From assembly GCA_934090935.1 (NCBI GenBank), contig CAKOKD010000001.1:364181-428180 (forward strand): a DNA stretch of 64,000 bases. Reading direction: 5' to 3'. The translations under genes and the position numbers were made by a program. The notes beneath the pieces are model-generated. The model searched no databases. It was not told where the DNA came from and saw nothing but the letters and a program-made list of their open reading frames with translations. This stretch comes from an uncultured Bacilli bacterium (GTDB taxonomy: Bacteria > Bacillota_I > Bacilli_A > RF39 > UBA660). How positions within the stretch are numbered: the stretch's first letter is position 1; every line of letters begins with the position of its first letter. Below, one piece after another: positions 9,644 to 18,940 of this stretch.

Positions 9644-9660
9644 TAAAGCTATTCTTTTTT
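9629..9660 (+). terminator. Terminator after rbfA
   Basis: Stem AAGGATAG/CTATTCTT (one G-U pair) overlapping the rbfA stop, followed by a run of seven or more T residues. Confidence 0.75.
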
Positions 9661-9665
9661 TATTT

Positions 9666-9742
9666 CATTCCGAAAAAGTTCGCAAATGCGAAAAAATTCG
9701 GAATGACTTACATTAGGAATAGAGATTACTATTCCTTTTTTG
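9666..9742 (+). repeat. Nested palindrome followed by a second terminator
   Basis: CATTCCGAA (9666-9674) pairs with TTCGGAATG (9697-9705) and encloses a perfect TTCGCA-AA-TGCGAA hairpin (9679-9692). Next comes an 8-bp terminator stem AGGAATAG/CTATTCCT (9715-9736) with T6. The palindrome lies about 95 bp upstream of the poly-G promoter, a placement shared with 28278-28330. Its role is unknown. Confidence 0.65.
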
Positions 9743-9797
9743 TTTGAAAAAATAGAAAATATTTTACTTCGATTTTACAAGTTTTCAACAGAAAAAT

Positions 9798-9825
9798 TTG
9801 ACAATCGGGGGGGGTATTATAAAAT
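9798..9825 (+). promoter_or_regulatory. Poly-G promoter of the giant adhesin operon
   Basis: TTGACA (9798-9803), then ATC, eight G (9807-9814) and TATTATAAAAT. TAAAAT at 9820-9825 gives a 16-base spacer; TATAAA at 9818 gives 14. About 23 bases upstream (from TTTACAAGTT) plus the G tract are nearly identical to 28360-28404. Length change in the G tract would alter -35/-10 spacing. Phase variation is inference. Confidence 0.65.
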
Positions 9826-9848
9826 AAAAAAGAAAGATGGAGAGATAG

Positions 9849-10463
9849 ATGAGAAGAGTTGTGAACAAAAAAAGTATGCTAATTATAGGTGTAATTTTAA
9901 TCGTGTTGATCATGGTATCAATATTATTTGGAAGAGAAAAGTATGCTTATCCAACAAAAGTAGAAAAATTAAACTTTAATGTAAGTAAATGTGGAATATT
10001 AGCTCAAAGTAAAGCAAAAAGTGGAGCAAAAAAAGTAAAGATAAACTATGAAAAAATAGAAAAGACAGTTGGATATGATGAAACAACTGGAAAAGATGTA
10101 GTAGATAAAGTATTTAAAATAAATATAAGCAATATAAGTGATAATTATCGAGTAGAAATCTATAATGATTATACAAAAGAAACAAAGATGTTAGAAGTAG
10201 AAGATAAAAAAGCAAGCTTTGAAACAATATATAGTAAAGATATAATCAAATATACAATAAATATAATAAGTAAAAATGGGAAATGTAAAAATGATGAAGC
10301 AAGAAGTATAACAGTAACCCTACCAGTAATAAATAATTATTCAAAATATAAAGAATGTGAAGAGAAGAAGAATAAGAAATATAAATATTGTAAAGAAGAG
10401 ATATATGAATCATTACCAAGTATAGAAGAATTTTATAAGGGAGTGAAGAAGGATGAAAAATAA
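9849..10463 (+). CDS. Membrane-anchored extracellular protein, adhesin operon partner
   Basis: 204 aa. Basic N-terminus, one transmembrane segment (residues 10-29), then a lysine-rich extracytoplasmic domain with beta-strand-like alternation and a Cys-containing, highly charged C-terminus (KECEEKKNKKYKYCKEE). No recognised family. The start follows GGAGAG with 4 bases spacing. Its last 11 bases overlap the start of the 1679-aa adhesin, so translation is coupled and the two share the poly-G promoter. A role in exporting or anchoring the adhesin is plausible but not shown by the sequence. Confidence 0.75.
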   Translation: MRRVVNKKSMLIIGVILIVLIMVSILFGREKYAYPTKVEKLNFNVSKCGILAQSKAKSGAKKVKINYEKIEKTVGYDETTGKDVVDKVFKINISNISDNYRVEIYNDYTKETKMLEVEDKKASFETIYSKDIIKYTINIISKNGKCKNDEARSITVTLPVINNYSKYKECEEKKNKKYKYCKEEIYESLPSIEEFYKGVKKDEK

Positions 10464-13400
10464 AAAAGGATTAATAATTGTATTAATATTATTAATGAGT
10501 ATAGGATTTGCAGCAGTAACAACAACATTAATAATAAATGGAAAAACGACTATAGCAGAAAATGAATCGGATTATCAAATATACTTCTCAGGAGCAACAT
10601 TAAATAAAGAAGACTATACAAATGAAATAATAAGTAAAGATAAAAAAACAATAACATTTGAAACAATATTTAAAAACGAAAATGAAACATCTACTCTTAC
10701 ATATGATGTAACAAATGCAAGCACAATGTATGATGCAAGTGCAAAAGTAACAGTAAAAGTAGATAATACAAATGAAATAGAAGTAACAAATACATTTGAT
10801 GATACAAAAAAATTAAGCGCCAGAGAAACAAGAACTGGAACATTACAGTTAAAACTTAAAAAGGCAGCAATAGAAGAAAAAAGAATACCAATAACAGTAG
10901 AATTAGAATTTAATGCAGAAGAAAGAGATACAATAGATACAACACCAATAACAGAAAAAGTATATAGTATAAGTGGATATTTCACAGATAAAGAAGGAAA
11001 TGTAATACCAAATGCAAATGTAGCAGTATTTTCAGAAAATCCACAATTTGTAAAAACAGATGATTATGGATACTTTTATGTAGGAAATTTGGAAAGAGGA
11101 AAACATGAACTTTATTATATAGATAAATCAGATGTAAATAAAGATAAAGAAACAATAAAACAAAATGCTATAGATACAGCTAGTGTAACAACAACACATA
11201 CAGGAGAAATAGAATTTAATGAAGGACATAAAATAGCAGAAAATAAATTAAAAGAAGAAAATAATAAAAAGATAAAAATAACTTTAGTAAAAAATAATGG
11301 AGAAGCCGATGAAGAAATAGAAGTAACAGAAAATACAAGATATGAGGATCTACCAATACCAACAAAAACAGGAACAAAATTTCTCCATTGGAAAGATGAA
11401 AATGGAAGAATAATAACAAACAATACATTTATAATAGAAACAACAACAAATAAATTATATGCATATTATGGAGAAAATACATATAGAATAGCATATAACC
11501 TAAATGGAGGAATATTAAGTAATCAAATAACTCAAGCTAAATATGGAACAGATATTACTTTAGATAATCCAAGCAAAATATTAAACATAACAATAAGTGA
11601 TAATAATCAAGGATCAACAATAAGTGAAAACGAAATATCAAAGATACTTACATTTAGAGGATGGAGTGGAAAAGATATAAGTGGAACAGCTCTTGCAAAT
11701 AATGTATCTTGGAATGGAAGTATAATAAAAACAACTACATTTAAAAACTTAACGGATGAACAAGATAAAACAGTTACATTAGAAGCAAACTTTGAAGATA
11801 CAAGTATAACTTTACCAAGTGTAGAAAAAACAGGATATACATGTGTGTTGAAAGATGGAGAAAATAAGTATAACTCTTCATCAACATATCCAATAAAAGG
11901 AAATGATGTAGATAAAGAGTTAACAGTAGAATGTGGAGCAAACACATATACAGTTTCTTATAATGCAAATGGTGGATCAGGTACAATGGATGCAACAACA
12001 TGTACATATGATAAAGATTGTACATTAAGGGCAAATACATATACAAAAGTTGGATATACATTTGATCATTGGGAATTAAATGCAAATACATATAAAGATC
12101 AAGCAACAGTAAAGAATTTAGGAGAAAGTGGAAATGTAGAACTAAAAGCAATATGGAAAGCAAACACATATAAGATAGCTTACGAGTTAAATGGAGGTTC
12201 TGCTTCAAATCTACCAACAGGAGCAACATTTGATAAAGATATCGAAATATCAAATCCAACAAAAGAAGTAAACGTAACAATAGATGAGAATAATCAAGGA
12301 GCAACACTAGTAAAAACAATTTATACAGGTTCACCTTCATTTAAAGGATGGACAGGAAGTAACTTGTCAAATACGGCTTTAGCAAATGGAACATCTTGGA
12401 ATGGAGCCTTAACAAAAGCAACAACATTTAAAAATTTAACAAGTGAATTAAATGGAACAGTTAACTTAACAGCAAACTATGAAGAAGCAAGTATTACTTT
12501 AGATATACCAACAAAAGTTGGTTATACATGTGGATATACAGATGAAAAAAATGGAGATATAAAATATACAACAAGTATAAATGCAAGTGATAATAAAACA
12601 ATATATGTAAAATGTAATCCAAATAGATATACGATTAACTTTGATTCAGATGGAGGAACAACAGTAAGCAGTAAAACAGCAACATATGATAGTAAAATAG
12701 GAACATTAACAAATCCAACAAAAACAGGATATAACTTTGCAGGATGGTATTTAGATACAGAAAGTATAACAAGTGAAAGTGTATATAAATATGCAAAAGA
12801 TATAACATTAAAAGCCAAATGGACAGAAGCAACAAATACAAAATATACAGTAAATTATTATCTACAAACAATAGAAAAAACATATGGAGAAGTAACAGAA
12901 AGCATAGTATATACAGGAACAACAAATAAAACAGTAGATGCAGCATTAAAAACATATGAAGGATTTGTAACACCAAGTAAACAAATAGTAAAAATACTAG
13001 CAGATGGAAGTGCCAAAGTAGATTACTATTATGAAAGAAAAGAGTTAAAAGTAACATTTGTAAATGGAAATACAAAAAAAGAAGTAAAATACTTATATGG
13101 AAAAGAAAATCAAGCATTTACAAATAATGGATTTACAAAAACTGGATATACATTAACAGGATATTCAAATACAAATGGAGGAAGTAAAAACTATGAAGTT
13201 ACAAATACATTAACAGGAGAATTCATAGATACAAACTATCCAAGTAAAACAGTATATGCAGTATTTACAGCAAATACATATAAAATCTCATTTAACAACA
13301 ATGGTGGATCAGGTACAATGGATACAATAACATGTACATATGATAAAGATTGTAAGTTAAGTGCAAATACATTTACTAAGACAGGATATACATTTGCAGG

Positions 13401-15492
13401 ATGGAGTAAAACAAGTGCAGGAGTAATAGAATATACAAATGGATCTACAGTTAAAAACTTAGCAACATCCGGAAGTATAACTCTATATGCAAAATGGACA
13501 GCAAACACATATACAATCACATATAATGCAAATGGTGGGTCTGGAAGTATGAGTAAAACAACATGTACATATGATACAGATTGTACAATAGCCGGAAATT
13601 CATTTACAAGAACTGGATATACATTTGCAAGTTGGACAAAAGATTCAACAACAGGAACAGTTTATTCAGTTGGAGCTAAAGTTAAAAACTTAGCAACTTC
13701 AGGAAATGTAAATATGTATGCAAAATGGAATACAAATACATATAAAATAGCATATACAATGAATAATGGAACTTTAGGAACAAATAAACCAACAAGTGCA
13801 AGTTATGATGCAAATGTATTAATAGATAATCCAACAAAAAACTTAATTGTAACAATAAATGCAAATAATCAAGGAGCAACAATATCAAAAACAAGTGTTA
13901 CCCAAGCTCAAACATTTAATGGATGGACAGTTACTGGATTAAATACAAATACAGCAAAAACTGGAATAGCAAGTAATGCTGTAACAACAACATATACAGG
14001 AACGTCAACAAAGAATACATACTTTAAAAATTTAACAGCAACAAATAATGGAACTGTAACATTTACAGCAAATTGGGGAAATACATCAGTAACATTACCA
14101 ACAATAACAAAAACAGGATATACATGTGGATATACAGATACAACAACTGGAGCAATAAAATATGCAAGTGGAAGTAAATATACACCAAGTGGAGAAACAA
14201 GTAAAACTTTATATGCAAAATGTAATGCAAACACATATACAATAACATATAATGCAAATGGTGGATCAGGAAGTATGAATAAAACAACATGTACATATGA
14301 TACGAATTGTACACTTGCAGCAAATACATTTACATATGAAGGATATGAATTTGTAAGTTGGACAAAGGACTCCATAAGTGGAACAGAATATCAAGCTTGG
14401 TCTACAGTTAAAAACTTAGCAACTTCAGGAAATATAAATATGTATGCTAAATGGAAACAAAGTGCAATAAATTTATATAATTTTATAAAGAATAATGCAG
14501 ATACAACAACAGTAATAGATTATTCAATAAGTTCTGATGAAAGTGGAAAAGAAACAAATGGAATATATACAACAACATCAACTGAAGAAAATGTTCCAGT
14601 GTATTATTACAGAGGAAATGTAGATAATAATATTATTTTTGGAAATTTTTGTTGGAAGATAATAAGAACAACAGAAACAAATGGAGTTAAATTAATTTAT
14701 AATGGAACACCAACAGATGGAAAGTGTGAAACTCAAACAGGAGAAGCAACTCAAATAGGAACAAGCAAATTCAATGAAAAAGATGTTGATAATGCATATG
14801 TAGGATATATGTATGGAACAGCAGGAAGTAGTACATATGCTGCAACCCATACAAATATAAATGATTCAGCAATAAAAACATATATAGATAATTGGTATAG
14901 TCAAAACTTCGATGAAAGTGCAACAAATAAATTAGAAGATACAGTATTTTGTAATGATCGAAGTACATTTGAATATGATGCTAATAAAATTGGAAATAAT
15001 AACAATTCAGAATGGGAAAGTGCTAAATCACTGGGGTATGGAACTAACTTAACTTTTTATGGATCAATGGCTAGATCTTTGTATTATGCAAAAAAATTAC
15101 AACCTAGCTTAGTTTGTCCACAAGAAAATGACAAATTTACGGTAAATGAAGCAACTGGAAATGGAAAACTTAATTACCCAGTTGGTTTATTAACTGCAGA
15201 TGAAGCGGTTTTAGCAGGATACAATACCAATTATGAAAATCGAGAAACCCAAAATACAATTAATTATTTGACTAATAATGACAGCTTCTGGCTTTTTTCT
15301 CCGGCATTATATAACGGTTCTTCTAATCTTTGGGGTGCATGGGTAGGTGCAATTTATAATAGGAGAAAAAATCTTAATAATTTTTCAGTATCACTTTCTA
15401 AAGGTGTTCGCCCTGTAGTCTCATTAAAATCAGGAACAAAAGTTTTAGAAACTGGTACAGGAACTATTGATAATCCATACATAGTACAATAA
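10453..15492 (+). CDS. Giant modular surface adhesin with InlB repeats and lectin-like C-terminus
   Basis: 1679 aa. Order: SipW/TasA-type hydrophobic leader and beta domain (1-155); a carboxypeptidase-regulatory/CNA-B-like domain with a GYFTDKEGNVIPNANV motif (175-230); many InlB B-repeat (Flg_new) units from about 270 to 1335; a MucBP-like segment near 796-880; and a C-terminal domain (1340-1679) ending in K-G-V-R-P-V-V-S-L. The C-terminal domain is closely similar to that of the protein at 28444-29961, while the last repeat block matches 2-1354. Presumed secreted, cell-surface adhesin. No LPXTG or other C-terminal anchor. The ribosome binding site GGAGTGAAGAAGG lies inside the upstream gene. 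Confidence 0.88.
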   Translation: MKNKKGLIIVLILLMSIGFAAVTTTLIINGKTTIAENESDYQIYFSGATLNKEDYTNEIISKDKKTITFETIFKNENETSTLTYDVTNASTMYDASAKVTVKVDNTNEIEVTNTFDDTKKLSARETRTGTLQLKLKKAAIEEKRIPITVELEFNAEERDTIDTTPITEKVYSISGYFTDKEGNVIPNANVAVFSENPQFVKTDDYGYFYVGNLERGKHELYYIDKSDVNKDKETIKQNAIDTASVTTTHTGEIEFNEGHKIAENKLKEENNKKIKITLVKNNGEADEEIEVTENTRYEDLPIPTKTGTKFLHWKDENGRIITNNTFIIETTTNKLYAYYGENTYRIAYNLNGGILSNQITQAKYGTDITLDNPSKILNITISDNNQGSTISENEISKILTFRGWSGKDISGTALANNVSWNGSIIKTTTFKNLTDEQDKTVTLEANFEDTSITLPSVEKTGYTCVLKDGENKYNSSSTYPIKGNDVDKELTVECGANTYTVSYNANGGSGTMDATTCTYDKDCTLRANTYTKVGYTFDHWELNANTYKDQATVKNLGESGNVELKAIWKANTYKIAYELNGGSASNLPTGATFDKDIEISNPTKEVNVTIDENNQGATLVKTIYTGSPSFKGWTGSNLSNTALANGTSWNGALTKATTFKNLTSELNGTVNLTANYEEASITLDIPTKVGYTCGYTDEKNGDIKYTTSINASDNKTIYVKCNPNRYTINFDSDGGTTVSSKTATYDSKIGTLTNPTKTGYNFAGWYLDTESITSESVYKYAKDITLKAKWTEATNTKYTVNYYLQTIEKTYGEVTESIVYTGTTNKTVDAALKTYEGFVTPSKQIVKILADGSAKVDYYYERKELKVTFVNGNTKKEVKYLYGKENQAFTNNGFTKTGYTLTGYSNTNGGSKNYEVTNTLTGEFIDTNYPSKTVYAVFTANTYKISFNNNGGSGTMDTITCTYDKDCKLSANTFTKTGYTFAGWSKTSAGVIEYTNGSTVKNLATSGSITLYAKWTANTYTITYNANGGSGSMSKTTCTYDTDCTIAGNSFTRTGYTFASWTKDSTTGTVYSVGAKVKNLATSGNVNMYAKWNTNTYKIAYTMNNGTLGTNKPTSASYDANVLIDNPTKNLIVTINANNQGATISKTSVTQAQTFNGWTVTGLNTNTAKTGIASNAVTTTYTGTSTKNTYFKNLTATNNGTVTFTANWGNTSVTLPTITKTGYTCGYTDTTTGAIKYASGSKYTPSGETSKTLYAKCNANTYTITYNANGGSGSMNKTTCTYDTNCTLAANTFTYEGYEFVSWTKDSISGTEYQAWSTVKNLATSGNINMYAKWKQSAINLYNFIKNNADTTTVIDYSISSDESGKETNGIYTTTSTEENVPVYYYRGNVDNNIIFGNFCWKIIRTTETNGVKLIYNGTPTDGKCETQTGEATQIGTSKFNEKDVDNAYVGYMYGTAGSSTYAATHTNINDSAIKTYIDNWYSQNFDESATNKLEDTVFCNDRSTFEYDANKIGNNNNSEWESAKSLGYGTNLTFYGSMARSLYYAKKLQPSLVCPQENDKFTVNEATGNGKLNYPVGLLTADEAVLAGYNTNYENRETQNTINYLTNNDSFWLFSPALYNGSSNLWGAWVGAIYNRRKNLNNFSVSLSKGVRPVVSLKSGTKVLETGTGTIDNPYIVQ

Positions 15493-15500
15493 TGCCATTA

Positions 15501-15526
15501 AAGATAACTTAGGTTATCTTTTTTAT
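15501..15526 (+). terminator. Terminator after the giant adhesin
   Basis: Stem AAGATAAC/GTTATCTT with a 4-base loop and a T-rich tail. Confidence 0.85.
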
Positions 15527-15577
15527 TTTTTAAAATTTTATGATAAAATAAAAAACAAGAACGAAAGGATAAATATT

Positions 15578-16582
15578 ATGAAGAAAATTATACTTGTTAT
15601 TTTAATTTTATTTTTAATAATAATATTTTTGTTTTCAAAAAGTAATATTTATCATAAATATATAAAGAATAATAATGATTATAAATTAGAAAGTAGAGTG
15701 CCTAAACTGAATGATTTTATAAATAAAAAGAGTATTCATAAAGAAGTATCTTCTATTTTATATAAATATCCTAGTTTAAAAAAACATATTAAAGCAACTG
15801 GTATTAAAATACCAAATGAATATGGTTTTATTCCTCAAGGAATGGAAAAAATTAATGAATATACGTTTATTACTGGTTATTTTGAAAATGGTAATAATTC
15901 TATTTGTTATATTATTGATGATAAAGGTGAAATCGTTAATGAAGTTGATTTAAATACAACTAGTCATGTTGGAAGTATAAGTTATGACAAAATTAATAAT
16001 TTAATATTTATTCCTGGTTTATCTGATTCAGTATTAGTTTATAACTATATTGATTTTTTTACTAAAGATAAAATTGATTATAAATATAAGATAGAAGATT
16101 TAGCAAATGAGTTTACTTATTATAAAGATAAAAATGAATTACATATTGCATTTTTAAAAGTATATAATAATTATTTATATATTGGATCTTTTAATACAAA
16201 TAAGCCTTGTTTAATTAAAAAGTTTAAAATAAATAGATTAAATAATAACCTAAGTTTTAAATATATAAATAGTTTTACTGTTAATGAAAAAGTACAAGGA
16301 ATAGATTTTATAAATAAAGATGATAAAAAGTATATGTTATTAAGTAGTTCTTTTGGCCGTATATTTTCATCTAATTTATATGTATATTTATATGAAGATG
16401 GTAAGAGTACTTATGAAAACTATTTAAAAAAATACACTTTACCACCGATGCTTGAACAAATAAGTTGTTATGGTAATTCTTTATATTTACTTTTTGAATC
16501 CAATGCTTATAAATATAGTAATGCTTTAGATAAAATAAATTATATTATTGAAATGAATATAGATAAGATAATAGAAGAATAA
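15578..16582 (+). CDS. Membrane-anchored beta-propeller-like protein
   Basis: 334 aa. N-terminal transmembrane helix (residues 2-19, very hydrophobic) followed by an extracytoplasmic domain with repeating blade-like units such as GFIPQGMEKINEYTFITGYF, SHVGSISYDKINNLIFI and LYIGSFN. The pattern of short strands with turns suggests a beta-propeller; no catalytic motif is visible and the family is not identified. It is flanked by terminators (15501-15526 and 16596-16636) and so is probably monocistronic. Ribosome binding site GAAAGGA. Function unknown. Confidence 0.7.
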   Translation: MKKIILVILILFLIIIFLFSKSNIYHKYIKNNNDYKLESRVPKLNDFINKKSIHKEVSSILYKYPSLKKHIKATGIKIPNEYGFIPQGMEKINEYTFITGYFENGNNSICYIIDDKGEIVNEVDLNTTSHVGSISYDKINNLIFIPGLSDSVLVYNYIDFFTKDKIDYKYKIEDLANEFTYYKDKNELHIAFLKVYNNYLYIGSFNTNKPCLIKKFKINRLNNNLSFKYINSFTVNEKVQGIDFINKDDKKYMLLSSSFGRIFSSNLYVYLYEDGKSTYENYLKKYTLPPMLEQISCYGNSLYLLFESNAYKYSNALDKINYIIEMNIDKIIEE

Positions 16583-16595
16583 AATTATAGATTTT

Positions 16596-16636
16596 AACTC
16601 TCTTTAAGTTTATAATACTCTTAGGAGAGTTTTTTT
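16596..16636 (+). terminator. Hairpin between 15578 gene and truB, overlapping truB signals
   Basis: AACTCTC (16596-16602) pairs with GAGAGTT (16625-16631), followed by T7. The long loop contains TATAAT, a likely truB -10, and the 3' arm includes AGGAG, the truB ribosome binding site. The same hairpin could end the upstream transcript and mask the truB site on read-through RNA; this is inference. Confidence 0.6.
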
Positions 16637-17470
16637 ATGAATGGAATACTTATTGTTAATAAAAGTGAAGGATTTACAAGCAGAGATGTTGTAAACAAAT
16701 TAAGTAAAATTTTTAACACTAAAAAAATTGGACATACAGGAACACTTGATCCAATAGCTAAAGGTGTTTTAGTTGTTGTAATAGGTAAATATACTAAGTT
16801 ATGTGAAGATTTAACTCAAACATATAAAGAATATGTTGCTACATTTAAACTTGGTATTTTAACTGATACTTTAGATATTACAGGAAAAGTTATTGATGAA
16901 AAAGATGTAACTGTAAATGAAGAAGAAATAAGAAATGTAATAGCTAGTTATAAATGTGTTTATGATCAAGAAGTACCAATATATTCATCTGTTAAAATAA
17001 ATGGAAGAAAGTTATATGAATATGCAAGAAATGGTGAAAATGTAGTTTTACCTAAAAGAGAAGTTGATATTAAAAATATTGAAGTATTAGATATAAATAA
17101 AGATATAGTTAAAATAAAATGTTTAGTTTCTAAAGGAACATATATTAGAAGTTTAATTAGAGACATTGGTTCATCATTAAATACTTTTGCTACAATGACT
17201 GATTTAATTCGAACAAAACAAGGAATATTTGATATAAGGGATTCTTATACACTTGAAGATATAGAAAACGATAACTATAAACTTATAGATATTGAAGATG
17301 TAATGGATGTATGTGTAATTGATAATGATGCTTATTTAAAAAATGTTACTAATGGTGTAAAGTTAAAGCTAGACATTAAAAATGAATATATTTTATTTAA
17401 AAGTAATAATGAAAATATTGCTTTATATAAAAAGGATAATGACTATTTTAGAATGTATATACATTTTTAA
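16637..17470 (+). CDS. truB: tRNA pseudouridine(55) synthase TruB
   Basis: Makes pseudouridine 55 in the T-loop of tRNA. 277 aa. Hallmarks are NGILIVNKSEGFTSRDVV at the N-terminus, the catalytic Asp in HTGTLDPIAKGVL (about residue 40), and KGTYIRSLIRDIG. A short C-terminal PUA-like region is present. ribF, often the next gene in Bacillota, is not adjacent. The start follows AGGAG. Confidence 0.95.
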   Translation: MNGILIVNKSEGFTSRDVVNKLSKIFNTKKIGHTGTLDPIAKGVLVVVIGKYTKLCEDLTQTYKEYVATFKLGILTDTLDITGKVIDEKDVTVNEEEIRNVIASYKCVYDQEVPIYSSVKINGRKLYEYARNGENVVLPKREVDIKNIEVLDINKDIVKIKCLVSKGTYIRSLIRDIGSSLNTFATMTDLIRTKQGIFDIRDSYTLEDIENDNYKLIDIEDVMDVCVIDNDAYLKNVTNGVKLKLDIKNEYILFKSNNENIALYKKDNDYFRMYIHF

Positions 17471-17481
17471 ATAATTTAAGA

Positions 17482-17508
17482 ACCTATTTATCACTCAATC
17501 ATAAAATA
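17482..17508 (+). promoter_or_regulatory. Possible sigma-K promoter for the coat gene
   Basis: AC (17482-17483), 16-base spacer, CATAAAATA (17500-17508), matching the sigma-K form AC-N16/17-CATANNNTA. This fits late mother-cell expression of a coat protein, but the motif is short and A/T-rich, so chance matches are likely. Confidence 0.4.
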
Positions 17509-17539
17509 TAGTGAGTATATATGAAAGGGTGAAAATTTT

Positions 17540-18001
17540 ATGAATAATACTGAAAACTGCTGTGGAACTAATAATAGTATTGCTGATATCCTAAAAGTAA
17601 TCCTTATCTTACAACAAAATGCTTGTCCAGAATCATGCTTAGATTCATGTGATAGACCTATGTTAGGTGGAGGACCAAATTGCTTAATTTGCAATACTAG
17701 ACCAGTAATGCTATATACTTGCTGTGGAAATGGAACTCCTTGGAGTATGCCAGTTAGCAAAGATTTAACTACTGTATGTGGTAATCCTCAAGTAAACAAC
17801 TGTAGTTATGAATGTTCTAACGTATTTAGAGTAGAAAAATTAGATGGTAATACGGCAACATTTAGAGTTTTAATACAAAATCCAGAAGAAAGCTGCTGTA
17901 ATTCTCAACCATACTTAGCAACAAATAGTTTCTTCACAATGGATTTATCTTGCTGCTGCGTTATTCGTTGTCTAAATGACACTTATGTAGACTGCGTGTA
18001 A
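17540..18001 (+). CDS. CotY/CotZ-like cysteine-rich spore coat protein
   Basis: 153 aa with about 24 cysteines, many in CC or CxxC pairs. The FRVEKLDGNTATFRVL core followed by a C-C-rich tail (SCCCVIRCLNDTYVDC) is the pattern of the CotY/CotZ/ExsY family, which self-assemble by disulfides into the outer coat or exosporium crust. The family call comes from this motif and from cysteine content. The possible sigma-K promoter upstream fits. It is monocistronic, with two terminators immediately downstream. Ribosome binding site AAAGGGTG. Confidence 0.82.
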   Translation: MNNTENCCGTNNSIADILKVILILQQNACPESCLDSCDRPMLGGGPNCLICNTRPVMLYTCCGNGTPWSMPVSKDLTTVCGNPQVNNCSYECSNVFRVEKLDGNTATFRVLIQNPEESCCNSQPYLATNSFFTMDLSCCCVIRCLNDTYVDCV

Positions 18002-18050
18002 AAACGCAGTTTTATTTTGCTTTAAGACTAGACTTGGTTCTAGTCTTTCT
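17991..18050 (+). terminator. Two tandem terminators after the coat gene
   Basis: First stem CTGCGT/ACGCAG (17992-18009) overlaps the stop codon and has a T-rich tail. Second stem AGACTAGA/TCTAGTCT (18025-18046) is followed by TTCT. Confidence 0.75.
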
Positions 18051-18104
18051 ATTGCATAAAAAAATGAAATATGCTAGAATATTAGGCACTTTAAGAGGCG
18101 TATT

Positions 18105-18938
18105 ATGAAAAAAAGAAAAAATAGAGTTAATCCTAATGAAAATATTAAAAAAGCGAAAGTAATAAAATCTTACAAAGCAAATTTGATTTCGCTAGAATGT
18201 AGAATAATTGAACAAGAAAAAGTAGCAAAAAAAGCTAAAACTATCAAGAATTTGCGTATTACTAAATATGCTTTAAAAAAGTCATTTTCATACATTCTTA
18301 TATCTGGTTTAGTAATTGCAGGTTCAAAAAAAGTAGGTTTAGGATATCCATTTTATCGTGATCAAGAAGTGAAAGTGGCAAATTATAGTTTAGAAAGAGA
18401 TATTGATGGGCTAATTTTAGCAGATAAAATTTATGAAAATCAAACAACTTTTTCTAAAGCAACTTCTAAGATAATAGTTTACTCTCCATGGAAAGAGTTA
18501 CCTAATGGTACATGTGAAAGAGAAAAAACAACTTATAAATTAAAAGCAAATAAAGAAATATATGATGCTTTCCTTAAAGAAGATTATGCATTTATATTTG
18601 ATAACTTAAAAGAAACAAATAAAGAAAAAGAAGTTTCTCATGATGAAAATACTGAGTATAAATTTCTTATTGAGGCTAGTTTAAATTTTAATGATAAAGA
18701 AGATTGTATTTATTATTTAGAAGACGTTGAAGATGATTTTTGTTGTACTATAGCAATTCTATCAATAATTTTATATATAAGTATTATTAAGATTCGTATA
18801 GATTTGCAAACATATAAAGAAACTATGGATGAATATAAAAAAGAATATGAGAAAGAAATAGAAAAGCTAGAAAAATTAAGAGATAAGCATACTGAAGCTA
18901 CAAAGCATTTGGAATTTCTTAAGATGAATGGGTGTTAA
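18105..18938 (+). CDS. Two-TM membrane protein, amidoligase cassette paralog A
   Basis: 277 aa. Basic coiled N-terminus, transmembrane helix near 62-82, extracytoplasmic domain of about 130 residues, second helix near 217-237, and a C-terminal coiled coil rich in K and E. The extracytoplasmic motif W-K-E-L-P-N-G-T-C-E-R-E-K-T-T-Y-K aligns with W-K-E-I-G-N-G-F-Y-E-R-T-I-T-H-Y-K of the next gene, and the topology is the same, so the two are paralogs. No known domain recognised. First gene of a tightly packed four-gene set with an amidoligase and a GGCT-type enzyme; possible substrate or scaffold (inference). Confidence 0.72.
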   Translation: MKKRKNRVNPNENIKKAKVIKSYKANLISLECRIIEQEKVAKKAKTIKNLRITKYALKKSFSYILISGLVIAGSKKVGLGYPFYRDQEVKVANYSLERDIDGLILADKIYENQTTFSKATSKIIVYSPWKELPNGTCEREKTTYKLKANKEIYDAFLKEDYAFIFDNLKETNKEKEVSHDENTEYKFLIEASLNFNDKEDCIYYLEDVEDDFCCTIAILSIILYISIIKIRIDLQTYKETMDEYKKEYEKEIEKLEKLRDKHTEATKHLEFLKMNGC

Positions 18939-18940
18939 TT

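Noticed and set aside
9740..9979. Forward ORF of 79 aa overlapping the 204-aa gene start
   Set aside because: It crosses the terminator tail and the poly-G promoter and is out of frame with the better-supported gene at 9849.
11216..14375. Long minus-strand ORFs across the giant adhesin
   Set aside because: They are antisense shadows of an A-rich repeat gene: highly biased L/Y/H/V composition and no ribosome binding sites.
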